This document shows, piece by piece, positions 16,191 through 24,886 of a DNA stretch of 64,000 nucleotides (positions are counted from its first letter, which is position 1; each line of letters begins with the position of its first letter). This DNA is from Streptomyces pseudovenezuelae (lineage in GTDB: Bacteria > Actinomycetota > Actinomycetes > Streptomycetales > Streptomycetaceae). The position numbers and the translations under genes were made by a program. The notes under the pieces are model-generated. The model worked only from the letters and a program-made list of their open reading frames with translations. It was not told the origin of the DNA and made no database searches. The stretch is taken from positions 248,001 to 312,000 of the forward strand of contig NZ_JARXVH010000005.1 in the NCBI RefSeq assembly GCF_029892565.1, read 5' to 3'.

Positions 16191-17654
16191 ATGGCGAAAT
16201 CGTGGGTCAATTCCGCGGAGCGGATAGGGGCTGATCTGCATCTGGAGCTGTCCGGGAGCGGCGGACGGCGGGCCGCTCTCATCGATGCGCTGCGCGAGGC
16301 CGTGCGCGGTGGGCGCCTCGCTCCCGGCACCCGGCTGCCGCCTTACCGCTCGCTCGCCGCGGACCTCGGCGTCGCCCGCAACACGGTGGCGGACGCGTAC
16401 GCGGAGCTCGTGGCGGAGGGCTGGCTGACCGCACGCCAGGGCTCGGGCACCCTGGTCGCCGAGAGAGCCCGGCCACTGCGGGCGCAGCCCGCGCGACACA
16501 CCGAGCGGGGTCCGGTTACGGCACCTCCACGCGCGCGTGCACCCCGGCACGACCTGCGGCAGGGCACGCCCGACGCGTCGGCGTTCCCGCGCGCGGCGTG
16601 GCTCGCGTCGTATCGGCGGGCCGTCCAGCAGACGCCGAACGAGGTGTTCGGGCCCGGTGACCCGGCCGGGCGGATCGAACTGCGGGAGGCGCTCACGGAG
16701 TACCTGGCACGCGTGCGTGGCGTACGGACCACACCCGACCGGATCGTGATCTGCTCCGGCTTCGCGCACGGGCTGCGGCTGCTGTTCGGCCAGGGCGGTG
16801 GCGGGGTGCTGCGGGCGCCGCTGGCCGTGGAGGCGTACGGGCTGGGCTTCCACCGGGCCTTGCTCGATACCGCGGGCGTGCGGACCGTACCGCTGCCGAT
16901 CGACGAACACGGCGCGTGTGTCGAGGAGTTGGCGCGGGAGCGGGCGGTGTTGCTCACGCCCGCGCATCCGTTCCCGACCGGCGGTCCGCTGCAGGCCGAG
17001 CGCCGGGCCGCGGTGATCGACTGGGCACGCGCGCGTGGTGGGGTGGTTCTGGAGGACGACTACGACGGGGAGTTCCGCTACGACCGCAAGCCCGTCGGGG
17101 CGCTCCAGGGGCTCGATCCGGAGCGGGTGATCCTCCTCGGCTCGGTCAGCAAGAGCCTGTCGCCCGCACTGCGCCTGGGGTGGATGGTGCTGCCGGAGCG
17201 GTACGTCGAGGGCGTGCTCGCCGCCAAGGGTGAGCGCGAGGCCTGGGCGAGCGTCCTCGACCAGCTGTGCCTCGCCGACTTCGTCTCGTCGGGGTCGTAC
17301 GACCGTCATGTGCGGCGGATGCGGCAGCGGTACCGGAGCCGCCGCGACCGCCTGGTCGCTGCGCTCGCCGCGCAGGCCCCGCACATCGAGGTCACCGGGG
17401 TCGCGGCGGGCCTGCACGCGGTACTGCGACTGCCTCCCGGCACGGAACGCTCCGCGCTCAAGGCCGCGGCATGGCAGGGCGTCGCCCTGGACGGCCTCGC
17501 CGCGTTCCGCCACCCGGAGACGGACATGCCGGTCCGGGACGGGCTGGTGGTCGGGTACGCGACACCTTCGGAGCACGCGTACGGGGCGGCCTTGGAGGCG
17601 CTGTGCGGGGTGCTGCCGCCGGGGGAATCGACGGAGGCCCCGACTGACGGATGA
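16191..17654 (+). CDS. MocR-family (GntR / aminotransferase class I) transcriptional regulator
   Basis: The 487-residue protein joins an N-terminal GntR winged helix (residues about 22-90; LPPYRSLAADLGVARNTVADAY is the recognition region) to an aminotransferase fold-type I domain. PLP-site residues are visible: the DDYDGEFRY Asp/Tyr pair and the Schiff-base Lys in GSVSKSLSPALRLGW. MocR proteins sense PLP, amines or GABA. It probably regulates the divergent AhpD-like gene and itself. An alternative PdxR function (PLP synthesis control) is unsupported because no pdx genes are near. Confidence 0.92.
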   Translation: MAKSWVNSAERIGADLHLELSGSGGRRAALIDALREAVRGGRLAPGTRLPPYRSLAADLGVARNTVADAYAELVAEGWLTARQGSGTLVAERARPLRAQPARHTERGPVTAPPRARAPRHDLRQGTPDASAFPRAAWLASYRRAVQQTPNEVFGPGDPAGRIELREALTEYLARVRGVRTTPDRIVICSGFAHGLRLLFGQGGGGVLRAPLAVEAYGLGFHRALLDTAGVRTVPLPIDEHGACVEELARERAVLLTPAHPFPTGGPLQAERRAAVIDWARARGGVVLEDDYDGEFRYDRKPVGALQGLDPERVILLGSVSKSLSPALRLGWMVLPERYVEGVLAAKGEREAWASVLDQLCLADFVSSGSYDRHVRRMRQRYRSRRDRLVAALAAQAPHIEVTGVAAGLHAVLRLPPGTERSALKAAAWQGVALDGLAAFRHPETDMPVRDGLVVGYATPSEHAYGAALEALCGVLPPGESTEAPTDG

Positions 17655-18125
17655 GCCCACGGGGGTGGGGCCCTGGCCGGCGGACGGGCGAGCCGACCCG
17701 TGGCTGTCCGGCAGGTCGGGTGAGCCACGGTCTCCGTCCCCGGCCGAGCGGACCAGCGCCCCCGCAGGCGGCGAGTCGCCCCGCTCCCCCACGGCCGCAC
17801 AACCGCGCCCCGATATTCCCCCACGCCCGGATGAGAAGTCGTACGCCCCCGCTCGCACCTCCGGAGGAGACCGCGTGTACTACCCGCGGACGAGCCGTTC
17901 GGCGTGGTCTCCTCCCGGCTCACGAAATCCGTCGTCGGGGGGCCGGAAGGCGGCTTCCGGGCGACGGGAATCGCAACGGCGGTGGGACCATCGGCGAAGG
18001 AGGCGAGTCGGCGTCGGGCCCGGAGTGGGCCGGTCGGTGGCCCGTCCCCATCCTTCGTTCCGTCGTCAGGCGCAGGGCCACCCCCGCGCGTCCCCCCTGT
18101 TGGCGGTCGGTCCTGGAGGGTGTTG
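17655..18125. other. 470-bp gap before the PEP-utilising gene
   Basis: Frames are open in several directions because of high GC, but none shows recognisable protein sequence. A good ribosome-site look-alike (GGAGGAGACC) precedes a GTG at 17875 whose product is low complexity. The true ribosome site for the next gene (GGAGGG) is at its 3' end. The rest presumably holds the promoter of the three-gene cluster that follows. Confidence 0.4.
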
Positions 18126-20453
18126 ATGACGACGCTCGACGAACGTCAGGGAGAGGGCGCGCGCGACGGGGACGTACCCCGGGGCGAGGTGGCCCTGGAG
18201 CGGATCGAGGCGCGCGAGGCGGAGGGGGCGTTTCGCCCGGCCGCCGTCCCGCTCGATCACCCCGTGGCCGCGTTGCCCCGACTCGCCGGTTCCAAGGCGG
18301 CGAACCTCGCGCGTGCGGCGCGGGCCGGACTGCCCGTGCTCCCCGGGTTCGTGATCCCCGAGTGCGCGGACGGCGACACGGTCGCCCTGCGCCGGGCCTG
18401 GCAGGACATCTCCCATTCCGGTGCGCGGCCCCTGGTCGTACGGTCCTCGTCGCCGCAGGAGGACACGCAGGAGTCGTCCCTGGCGGGCCAGTTCGACTCC
18501 GTGCTCGACGTACGCGGCTGGCCGGACTTCCGTACGGCGATACAGGCCGTGCTCGATTCGGCGCATCGGCCCGACGGGTCGACCGCGCCCATGGCGGTGC
18601 TCGTTCAGCCGATGCTGGCGGCTCGCGTGGGCGGGGTGATGTTCGGTGCCGATCCCGTGGAGGGGCGCGCGGACCGGATGCTGGTGAGTGCGGTGCGCGG
18701 CGGGCCGGACAGTCTGGTGAGTGGTGAACAGGCCGGTACCAACTACTGGTTGAGCCGGCGGGGGCGGTTGCTGCGCACGGAGCCGGCGGCCGCCGATGCC
18801 CTGCTCACGCCCGCCGAGCTGCGGCAGTTGGCGCGGCTCGCGGGACGCGCTCGCCAAGTCTTCGGTGGGCCGCAGGACATCGAGTTCGGGTTCGACGGGG
18901 GCGGACGGCTGTGGTTGTTCCAGAGCCGTCCCATCACGGCGATGGCGGTACGGCCGCCGCGCGGGGCCCGGTTGCTCGGTCCGGGACCGGTCGCGGAGAC
19001 GCTGCCGGAGCAACTCCTGCCGTTGGAGCAGGACTTGTGGGTGACGCCGATGGCCCGTGGGCTGACCGCCGCGCTCGACATCACGGGCAGCGCGGCGCGT
19101 CGGCTGCTGCGGACGGTGCCGTTGGTGACGACGGTCGGCGGGTGGGCCGCGGCCGACCTGCGCCTGCTCGGGGCGGTCGCGCCGAAGCACCGGTGGCTCA
19201 CCCTGATCAACCCTGCGCCGGGGGCGCGGCGGCTCGGCGCGGCCTGGCGGGTCGGCCGCCTCACCGCCGCGCTGCCCGGCCTGGCCGCGGACCTCGTCGC
19301 GGACGTCGACCGCCACCTCGCCCAGGTCCCGGCCCCCGCCGAACTCCCCGCCCCCGACCTGGCCGCCGAGCTCCGCTGGACCCGCGCGGTCCTGGTCTCC
19401 CTGCACGCCCAGGAGGCCCTCGCGGGGGCCCTCCTGCACGAACACGAGCCGCCGACGACCCGTACCGCGGCGGGCGCGGCCCTGACCGCCCTCGCGGAGA
19501 CCCGCGCCCGAGGCATCCCGGACGACCAGGCGCCCACCGCGTCCCCGACGATCCTCGCCCTGACAGCGCCGATCCTCCGGGGGCGCGGGCGCTTGCCTCA
19601 GGCGGACGCGTCGGACACCGGCGACGGTCTCGGCCCGCGTCCGGCCCCGCTGCCGCCTGCGGACCAACTGCTCCCAGTGGCACCCCTGTCTCCGACGATC
19701 CCGGCGATCCCGCTGTCCCAGCCGACCGCGCGCTCCACCGCCTCGCTCACCCCCACCACGTCGCTCACCCCCGCCCCCTCACCCACCCTCGTCACCACCC
19801 CGCCGCACTCCGCCCCGCCACACTCCACCGCACCCCTCTCCGCCGCCTCCCTCTCCCCCACCCCTTCTCTCCCACCCCGTGAAGCCCTCCGCCTGCGCGC
19901 CCGTTGGGTTCACGAGCTGCAGGTACGGCTGGTCCGGGAGGTCGCTTGGCGGTTGGGGCTAGCCCTGGACCGCGTGGGGCTGCTGCGCTGGCCTGAATTG
20001 GTCGCCGCGCTCGACGGCGAGGCGCTGCCCGGGGATCTCCACGCGCGCGTGCCGCTGCCCGAGTCGCCGCCGTTGCCGGATGCCTTCCGGCTCGCCGAAG
20101 GGGCGGTGGTCGCCGAGCGCACCGACGGCGCCGGCGAAGGCCGGGGCGTGTCCGGCGGGCGGGCCGTCGGGACGGTCTGGGACGGGACCGGACCCCGCCC
20201 GCCGGACGCCGTGCTCGTCGTACGCACCCTCGACCCCGCCCTGGCCCCGCTCCTGCCCCAACTCGCCGGTCTGGTCGCGCAGACCGGCAGCCCGCTGTCC
20301 CATCTCGCCGTCCTGGCAAGGGAGTTCGGGTTGCCGGCCGTCGTCGGTGCGACCGATGCGGTACGGCGCTTCCCGCTCGGGTCACGCATCGCCGTGGACG
20401 GGACCACCGGTGACGTACGAACCGGGGCCGCCCGGACGGGAGACAGACGATGA
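18126..20453 (+). CDS. PEP/pyruvate-binding phosphotransferase, rifampin-phosphotransferase-like
   Basis: The 775-residue protein begins with a PPDK/PEP-synthase ATP-binding domain (GSKAANLARAARAGLPVLPGF, VVRSSSPQED, DIEFGFDGGG.LWLFQSRPI, residues about 40-280), has a variable middle region, and ends with the swivelling PEP-utiliser domain with phospho-His in GSPLSHLAVLAREFGLPAVVG. This domain order is that of rifampin phosphotransferase (Rph) and of uncharacterised Streptomyces relatives, not of PpsA (which ends with a TIM barrel). A Pro/Ser/Thr-rich linker of about 80 residues sits in the middle. ATG 18126 has a GGAGGG site. Substrate unknown; drug phosphorylation is a hypothesis. Confidence 0.8.
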   Translation: MTTLDERQGEGARDGDVPRGEVALERIEAREAEGAFRPAAVPLDHPVAALPRLAGSKAANLARAARAGLPVLPGFVIPECADGDTVALRRAWQDISHSGARPLVVRSSSPQEDTQESSLAGQFDSVLDVRGWPDFRTAIQAVLDSAHRPDGSTAPMAVLVQPMLAARVGGVMFGADPVEGRADRMLVSAVRGGPDSLVSGEQAGTNYWLSRRGRLLRTEPAAADALLTPAELRQLARLAGRARQVFGGPQDIEFGFDGGGRLWLFQSRPITAMAVRPPRGARLLGPGPVAETLPEQLLPLEQDLWVTPMARGLTAALDITGSAARRLLRTVPLVTTVGGWAAADLRLLGAVAPKHRWLTLINPAPGARRLGAAWRVGRLTAALPGLAADLVADVDRHLAQVPAPAELPAPDLAAELRWTRAVLVSLHAQEALAGALLHEHEPPTTRTAAGAALTALAETRARGIPDDQAPTASPTILALTAPILRGRGRLPQADASDTGDGLGPRPAPLPPADQLLPVAPLSPTIPAIPLSQPTARSTASLTPTTSLTPAPSPTLVTTPPHSAPPHSTAPLSAASLSPTPSLPPREALRLRARWVHELQVRLVREVAWRLGLALDRVGLLRWPELVAALDGEALPGDLHARVPLPESPPLPDAFRLAEGAVVAERTDGAGEGRGVSGGRAVGTVWDGTGPRPPDAVLVVRTLDPALAPLLPQLAGLVAQTGSPLSHLAVLAREFGLPAVVGATDAVRRFPLGSRIAVDGTTGDVRTGAARTGDRR

Positions 20454-21367
20454 GACGGATCGCGTACCTCTTCGGAAGCCTCGCCGCCGCCGGCGCCGGG
20501 ACCTATCTCGTCGTGTACCTGTACCGCTGGCAGTGGCAACGGGCCATCCTGTGCGGGATCCTCCTGCTGGTCGTCGAAGTGATGCTGCTCGGCATCGTGT
20601 TGCTCGGACGGTTGGCCCGGATCGAGGAGCGGGTCAAGGAAAGCGCCGAGAGGCAGCGCAAGTTGACGGAGCATCAGGAAGACGTGCTGGTACGGCTGCG
20701 GCAGACACCCGCCGAGCGGGAGGGCACCCGGTTCCGCTGGCTGGAGGACACCGCCGACCGGACATACGTCTTCGTGCCCGTCCTCATGGTCACCGGTGTA
20801 CTCCTGTCCGGACTCGCCTGGGTGGTCCAGCGGATCGCGTCCGCGACCGGTCGCCCGGCGGAACGGCGGCTCGCGGGACGGCTCACCGTGCTCACCGCAC
20901 CGGATCCGGGCGCGGCGGGCGAGCTGGAGGACCGGCCTCCGCTGGGCGGCCGGCGCTCCAAGGGCCGCGTCGCGCGGGTGGCCGCCGTCGCCGTCGTCGG
21001 GGCGACCCTGCTTGCCGGGCTCGTCGTCGGGCTCGCCGACCTCACCCAGACCCGGGAGCAGCACGAGAACGACAACGAGGCGACCTCCGTACTGCTCCAG
21101 GTCGACCTGCGCGGCAGCGGCATGACGGCCGAACGCCGAACGCTCGCCGCCCAGCAGGTATGGGAGCGCTGCCGGGACGCCACGTCCGTGCCGCTGAACC
21201 ACGCGACCCTGGGTGACCTGGGCGACGGCGTGTTCGCCGGGGTGGTTCGCCCCGCGCTCACCGAGCACGACCGTATGCGGCTGCGCGGCTGCCTGGAGGA
21301 CACGACCCTCGACCGCGCCCACCTCACGGTGGTCGGCATCGGAGACGCGGACGCGGCCGATGACTGA
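20450..21367 (+). CDS. membrane protein of the PEP-utiliser cluster, function unknown
   Basis: The 305-residue protein overlaps the preceding stop by ATGA, so the two are translationally coupled. Visible: two N-terminal membrane helices (residues about 5-25 and 32-53), a charged helical segment (IEERVKESAERQRKLTEHQEDVLVRLRQ) likely to form a coiled coil, a third membrane segment near 112-130, a fourth near 175-193, and an extracytoplasmic C-terminal domain of about 110 residues with two cysteines (WERCRD, LRGCLED) that could form a disulfide. No family was recognised. Confidence 0.75.
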   Translation: MRRIAYLFGSLAAAGAGTYLVVYLYRWQWQRAILCGILLLVVEVMLLGIVLLGRLARIEERVKESAERQRKLTEHQEDVLVRLRQTPAEREGTRFRWLEDTADRTYVFVPVLMVTGVLLSGLAWVVQRIASATGRPAERRLAGRLTVLTAPDPGAAGELEDRPPLGGRRSKGRVARVAAVAVVGATLLAGLVVGLADLTQTREQHENDNEATSVLLQVDLRGSGMTAERRTLAAQQVWERCRDATSVPLNHATLGDLGDGVFAGVVRPALTEHDRMRLRGCLEDTTLDRAHLTVVGIGDADAADD

Positions 21368-21573
21368 GCCGACCCGCACCCCGGCCCGCGTCCCAGCTCG
21401 CACCCCGGCCCGCGCCTCAGACCGCACGCCGGCCTTCACCCCAGCTCACACCCCGCCCCCTCCCCTCAGCCCACCCTCGCCCCGCACACCCGTACGTACA
21501 CGGACAACTCACCCTTCACCCACTCGGGTTACCATGCCAAAGCGCCCCCGTCCCCGAACCCTCCGGGTCGCCC
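21368..21573 (+). other. CACCCC-rich spacer before the phosphatase gene
   Basis: The 206 bp are extremely C-rich with imperfect repeats of a CCGGCCCGC / CACCCCAGC unit. One frame stays open from ATG 21360 but would encode a Thr/Pro/Arg repeat and is out of frame with the phosphatase, so no gene is called. It may contain a weak promoter for the phosphatase. Confidence 0.4.
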
Positions 21574-22278
21574 ATGGCTGTCGCCCTTGCTCCCCCGCCC
21601 CGGCCCGCCCTGCCCAGGGCCCGCCTGCCACGCCGTGTGCTGCGTGTTCTGCTCGCGGTCGTGCTCGGTTACGTCGTCCTGTGGGCGGCCGGTGCGCTCG
21701 GCGTGCTGGCGCTGTCGTACTGGGTGCGGTCGGAGACTCCGCCGCCGCCCGGGACCCGTACCGTGCAGGGCATCCATCACTTCCAACCCGTGGACACCGA
21801 GGGCCGGTTGTGGCGGGGCGCGGCGCCGTCCCCCGCCGGGTACCGGGCGCTCGAAGGCATGGGGTTCAGTACGGTCGTCGACCTGCGCGCGGAGGATCTG
21901 AGCGCGGCCCAACTCGCGGAACCGGGCAAGGCCGGGCTGGATGTCGTACGACTGCCCGTTCGGGACGGTCAGACGCCGAGGCCCGAGCAGGTGCGGCGGT
22001 TGCTGGACGTGGCCGCGCAGGCGCCCGGGCGGGTGTTCGTGCACTGCGGTGCGGGGGTCGGCCGTACGGGGACGATGGCGGCGGCCTATCTCGTACGGAC
22101 CGGGGAGCGGTCGCCCGAGGAGGCGGTCCGGCGCAATCTCGCGGTCGGACCGCCGTCGATCGAGCAGATCTACTACGCGCTCAGCCTCGGGACGGGCCGG
22201 CTGGAACAGCCACCGTTCCCGGTGGTCGCCGTCAGTCGGCTGGTGGACGCGCCACGACGGATGCTGTCGTGGCTCTGA
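21574..22278 (+). CDS. membrane-anchored dual-specificity protein phosphatase
   Basis: The 234-residue protein has a basic N-terminus and one membrane helix (residues about 24-48), then a cysteine-dependent phosphatase domain. The active-site P-loop is HCGAGVGRTG (CX5R) near residue 153, with a general-acid candidate Asp in the VRLPVRDGQ loop. It fits the tyrosine/dual-specificity phosphatases of Streptomyces. Topology depends on the helix orientation. The gene follows the PEP-utiliser and membrane protein on the same strand, suggesting phosphoryl-transfer control in one locus, but 206 bp separates it from them. Confidence 0.88.
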   Translation: MAVALAPPPRPALPRARLPRRVLRVLLAVVLGYVVLWAAGALGVLALSYWVRSETPPPPGTRTVQGIHHFQPVDTEGRLWRGAAPSPAGYRALEGMGFSTVVDLRAEDLSAAQLAEPGKAGLDVVRLPVRDGQTPRPEQVRRLLDVAAQAPGRVFVHCGAGVGRTGTMAAAYLVRTGERSPEEAVRRNLAVGPPSIEQIYYALSLGTGRLEQPPFPVVAVSRLVDAPRRMLSWL

Positions 22279-22397
22279 CTCCATAACAAGATGCAGCGAT
22301 TAGTAATCAACTCAGTGCCAAAATAAGGGACTTGCGCGGGGTTGGTGGGGGGTTGTCGGTGGGACTGTGCGGAACTCAATGAGCCGGTAAACCGGTC

Positions 22398-22652
22398 TCA
22401 GGACAGCAGGAAGTCGGCCTCACCCGCCTTGGCGCCCTCGATGAAGGCGGTCATCTCGTCGGTGGTGTAGATCAGCGCCGGTCCGTCCGGGTCGGTGGAC
22501 TGGCGGACGGCGATCCGGCCGTCGGCGAGCTTCATCGCCTCCAGGCAGTTGCCGCCGTTCCCGCCGCTCCACGGCTTGTGCCAGCCCTCGCTTCCCAGCT
22601 CCCGCGCGGGCATGCCGTTGTAGACCTGCTTGCGCGGCTTGATGCGATCCAT
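22398..22652 (-). CDS. DUF397 protein of a WhiJ-type locus
   Basis: The 84-residue protein has the DUF397 core: SGGNGGNCLEAM followed by IAVRQSTDPDGPALIYT and an FIEGAKAGEADF ending. DUF397 proteins are small acidic partners encoded beside WhiJ-like HTH proteins in streptomycetes, where the pair behaves somewhat like a toxin-antitoxin or regulator/anti-regulator couple affecting development. Its ATG follows directly on the stop of the regulator gene, with no gap, so they are coupled. Confidence 0.92.
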   Translation of the reverse strand: MDRIKPRKQVYNGMPARELGSEGWHKPWSGGNGGNCLEAMKLADGRIAVRQSTDPDGPALIYTTDEMTAFIEGAKAGEADFLLS

Positions 22653-23513
22653 TCACAGCTCCTTGCGGAGATCCCGGAGGATCTCCTTCGTGCGATGTGC
22701 CGTAGCGGCCTGCGCCGCCATGCGGTCCATGACCTCGAGATGGGTCGCCACCTCTGCGCGCGCGTCCAGGTAGACGGCGCCGGTCAGGTACTCGCTGTAG
22801 ACCATGTCCGGCAGTTCTGACATGGCAAATCGGAACAGCACGAAGGGCCCGAACGTGCCGGGGTGCGGCCCGTTGGAGAAGGGCGCGACCTGCAGCGTCA
22901 CATTGGGCAGCTTCGTGGCCTCGAGCAGCTTGTCGATCTGGGCACGCATCACCTCCGGGCCGCCGACCTGGCGGCGCAGCGCGGTCTCGTCGAAGACGGC
23001 CCAGAAGCGGGGCGCGTCCGGACGGGTGAGCAGATCCTGGCGTTGTATGCGCAGGGCGACGTGGCGCTCGATGTCCTCGGGCTGGGTCTGGCCTACGGCG
23101 CCCGACTTGAGCACTCCGCGCGCGTAGTCCTCGGTCTGGAGGAGTCCGGGCAGGAAGTGCGGATCGTAGGAGCGGATCAGGCCGGCCGCGCCCTCCAGGC
23201 TGACGTACATCGAGAACCAGCCCGGCATGATGTCGTGGAAGCGCTGCCACCACCCGGGCTTGTTGGCCTCCTCGGCCAGCAGCACGAAGGTCGCGGCCTC
23301 CTCGCCGGAGACGCCGTACGACTTCAGGAGCAGCTGGAGGTAGGGGATCTTGAGCGAGACCTCGGCCATCTCCATGCGGCGGACGGTGGCGGGGGCCACG
23401 CGCAGTACGCGGGCGGCCTCTTCGCGCTTGAGCCCGGCGCGTTCCCGCAGGTCCAGCAGGCGGCGGCCGAGGACGACCTGGCCGACCGTCGGCGCGGACC
23501 GCGGTTCGCTCAC
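22653..23513 (-). CDS. WhiJ-like helix-turn-helix regulator (HTH + DUF5753)
   Basis: The 286-residue protein has an N-terminal XRE-type helix-turn-helix (LLDLRERAGLKREEAARVLRVAPATVRRMEMA, residues about 18-60) and a C-terminal DUF5753 ligand-binding domain (HFLPGLLQTEDYAR, then VFDETALRRQVGG and the FRFAMSELPDMVYSEYL ending). This is the WhiJ/Scr1-type architecture abundant in Streptomyces. The start is the GTG at 23513, with a GGAGGT ribosome site, rather than the longer open frame. It is cotranscribed with the DUF397 gene and divergent from the AbaA-like ATPase. Confidence 0.92.
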   Translation of the reverse strand: MSEPRSAPTVGQVVLGRRLLDLRERAGLKREEAARVLRVAPATVRRMEMAEVSLKIPYLQLLLKSYGVSGEEAATFVLLAEEANKPGWWQRFHDIMPGWFSMYVSLEGAAGLIRSYDPHFLPGLLQTEDYARGVLKSGAVGQTQPEDIERHVALRIQRQDLLTRPDAPRFWAVFDETALRRQVGGPEVMRAQIDKLLEATKLPNVTLQVAPFSNGPHPGTFGPFVLFRFAMSELPDMVYSEYLTGAVYLDARAEVATHLEVMDRMAAQAATAHRTKEILRDLRKEL

Positions 23514-23599
23514 GGCTCCACCTCCACTGAGTCCCTTGATCGGCCGGGCGCGGGAAGGTCTCGCCGACGCCAAAAGCATGCTGACAGCCCTACGGCGCC

Positions 23600-23646
23600 A
23601 TTCGAAGACCTATTCGAAGATCTGTACGGATATGTACGGATCTTCG
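23600..23646. promoter_or_regulatory. candidate operator: paired direct repeats inside an inverted repeat
   Basis: ATTCGAAGA occurs at 23600-23608 and 23612-23620, then GTACGGAT at 23624-23631 and 23634-23641. CGAAGATC at 23615-23622 also pairs with GATCTTCG at 23639-23646. The block is AT-richer than its surroundings and lies in the divergent region between the WhiJ-like regulator and the ATPase gene. It is a plausible autoregulatory site. Confidence 0.55.
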
Positions 23647-23733
23647 GTGATCCCAACTGGCGCCGCTCAACGTGCTGTTGAGCAGTGTGCCACGACCGTC
23701 CACAACGTCACACCGCACTCTGCATTTTTCAGA

Positions 23734-23755
23734 GTGACACTTGCCAAGTGTTCAC
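23734..23755. promoter_or_regulatory. palindrome overlapping the ATPase promoter
   Basis: ACACTTG-C-CAAGTGT at 23737-23751 is a perfect 7+1+7 palindrome, extended by GTG and CAC outside. It overlaps TTGCCA at 23741-23746, a plausible -35 box placed 17 bp before GATAGT (23764-23769). A repressor bound here would block the ATPase promoter. Confidence 0.5.
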
Positions 23756-23767
23756 GGCGGGGCGATA

Positions 23768-24886
23768 GTGGCAAGCGTGATTCCGTCCGCGCCCTTAGGA
23801 ACAGACGCCGCCGCAGGCCCTCTCGGCCTCGGTGCCGCCGCGGGAGCAGCGCCCCACGGGGCCGCCGCTGCCGAGCGCCGGTTCCGTTTCGAGCTGGCCG
23901 CCCATCCGGGTTCCCCCGCACAGGCGAGACGCCTGGCCAGGGCCCGGTTGACCGGCTGGTCGGTGTGCGAGGACATCTGCGACACGGCCGCCCTGGTGAT
24001 CTCCGAACTGGTCACCAATGCCATCGTGCACACCGCGAGCAGCCTCATAGTCTGCGAGCTGCACGACGGTGACGACCTGGTGCGCATAGCCGTGCGTGAC
24101 GAGGGCTGCGCACCGGGTGAGCCACACCCGTCGCCGGCCCGGCCCGAGGAGGAGCACGGGAGGGGATTGCTTCTCATAGACGGCCTCTGTCACGCCTGGG
24201 GCGCCCAGGAGCACGGTCTTGGCCTGCTGGTCTGGGCCGAGCTCCCCCGCAAGGCCGACTCCCCCCGCCACGACTGCGGCCCCTGCAACGACCTCGGCTG
24301 GGGCGCCCGCCCCAAGCCCGGTCCTGCGGACGGCCCGGACGAGGAGGACGAGCCGGAAGGACACCACACGCTGCCGTTCGACGAGGACGGGATCGGGGAC
24401 GGGAACTCGGCGGACGTCCGAGCCCCCTCACCCGACGGGCGGGTCGGGACCGCGGACGACGCCTCGGGCCCGGCGCCCGACGGGCGGACACCGGGTTCCG
24501 GGGACATGAGGACCACTCATCAGGCGGGCGTGGGGGCACAGCCGTCCGGTGAGCGGTCCGAGGGTCCGGGGAGCGCGGGAGTCACTCCTCGACTCGACGG
24601 GCGAGCCGACGGGCCGGGGGGCGTGGGGGTCCCTCGACTCGACGGAGGCTCCGGCGAGTCAGGGGACGTACGGGCCGTGTCGCTCGGTGGACAGGCTCGG
24701 GAGTCGTGGGGCGTGGGGGCCCCGCGAGTCGGGGGGCGGGTTGCCGGGTCGTGGGGCGTCAGGGCCCCGCGGGCCGGTGGACCGGCTCAGGAGTCGTGGG
24801 GCGTGGGGGCGCCTCGGGTCGGAGGTTCGGGTGACGTGGGGGTTCCCCCGTCCGACGGGTCTCGTCGGGATCGGGGGCACGAGTGA
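23768..24886 (+). CDS. AbaA-like ATP-binding (HATPase_c_2, RsbW/SpoIIAB-type) protein with repetitive tail
   Basis: The 372-residue protein has a GHKL ATPase domain over residues about 30-150: the N-box CDTAALVISELVTNAIVH, the G1 box VRDEGCAPGEP and the G2 box HGRGLLLIDGL. Such proteins act as anti-sigma kinases or as the third member of WhiJ/AbaA loci. The remaining 200 residues are low-complexity Gly/Pro/Asp/Arg with repeats such as SWGVGAPRVGG. Codon 10 is TTA (23795-23797), so translation should need the bldA tRNA. Start choice is GTG 23768; GTG 23777 would fit a leaderless mRNA from the predicted promoter. Confidence 0.85.
   Translation: MASVIPSAPLGTDAAAGPLGLGAAAGAAPHGAAAAERRFRFELAAHPGSPAQARRLARARLTGWSVCEDICDTAALVISELVTNAIVHTASSLIVCELHDGDDLVRIAVRDEGCAPGEPHPSPARPEEEHGRGLLLIDGLCHAWGAQEHGLGLLVWAELPRKADSPRHDCGPCNDLGWGARPKPGPADGPDEEDEPEGHHTLPFDEDGIGDGNSADVRAPSPDGRVGTADDASGPAPDGRTPGSGDMRTTHQAGVGAQPSGERSEGPGSAGVTPRLDGRADGPGGVGVPRLDGGSGESGDVRAVSLGGQARESWGVGAPRVGGRVAGSWGVRAPRAGGPAQESWGVGAPRVGGSGDVGVPPSDGSRRDRGHE

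Noticed and set aside
16500..17040. Repeated CACGCGCGTG-like palindromes in the MocR gene and elsewhere
   Set aside because: Short palindromes of this kind recur by chance in GC-rich coding DNA, and no spacing pattern was seen.
17875..18126. GTG ORF with a good ribosome site in the gap before the PEP-utiliser
   Set aside because: Translation is low complexity and Arg-rich with no homology-like features.
21360..21573. Pro/Thr/Arg-rich ORF before the phosphatase
   Set aside because: Low complexity, out of frame with the phosphatase and without recognisable domains; best seen as a C-rich spacer.
22353..22375. TTGTCGGTG upstream-box match
   Set aside because: No TANNNT at the required spacing, and no gene follows on the plus strand.
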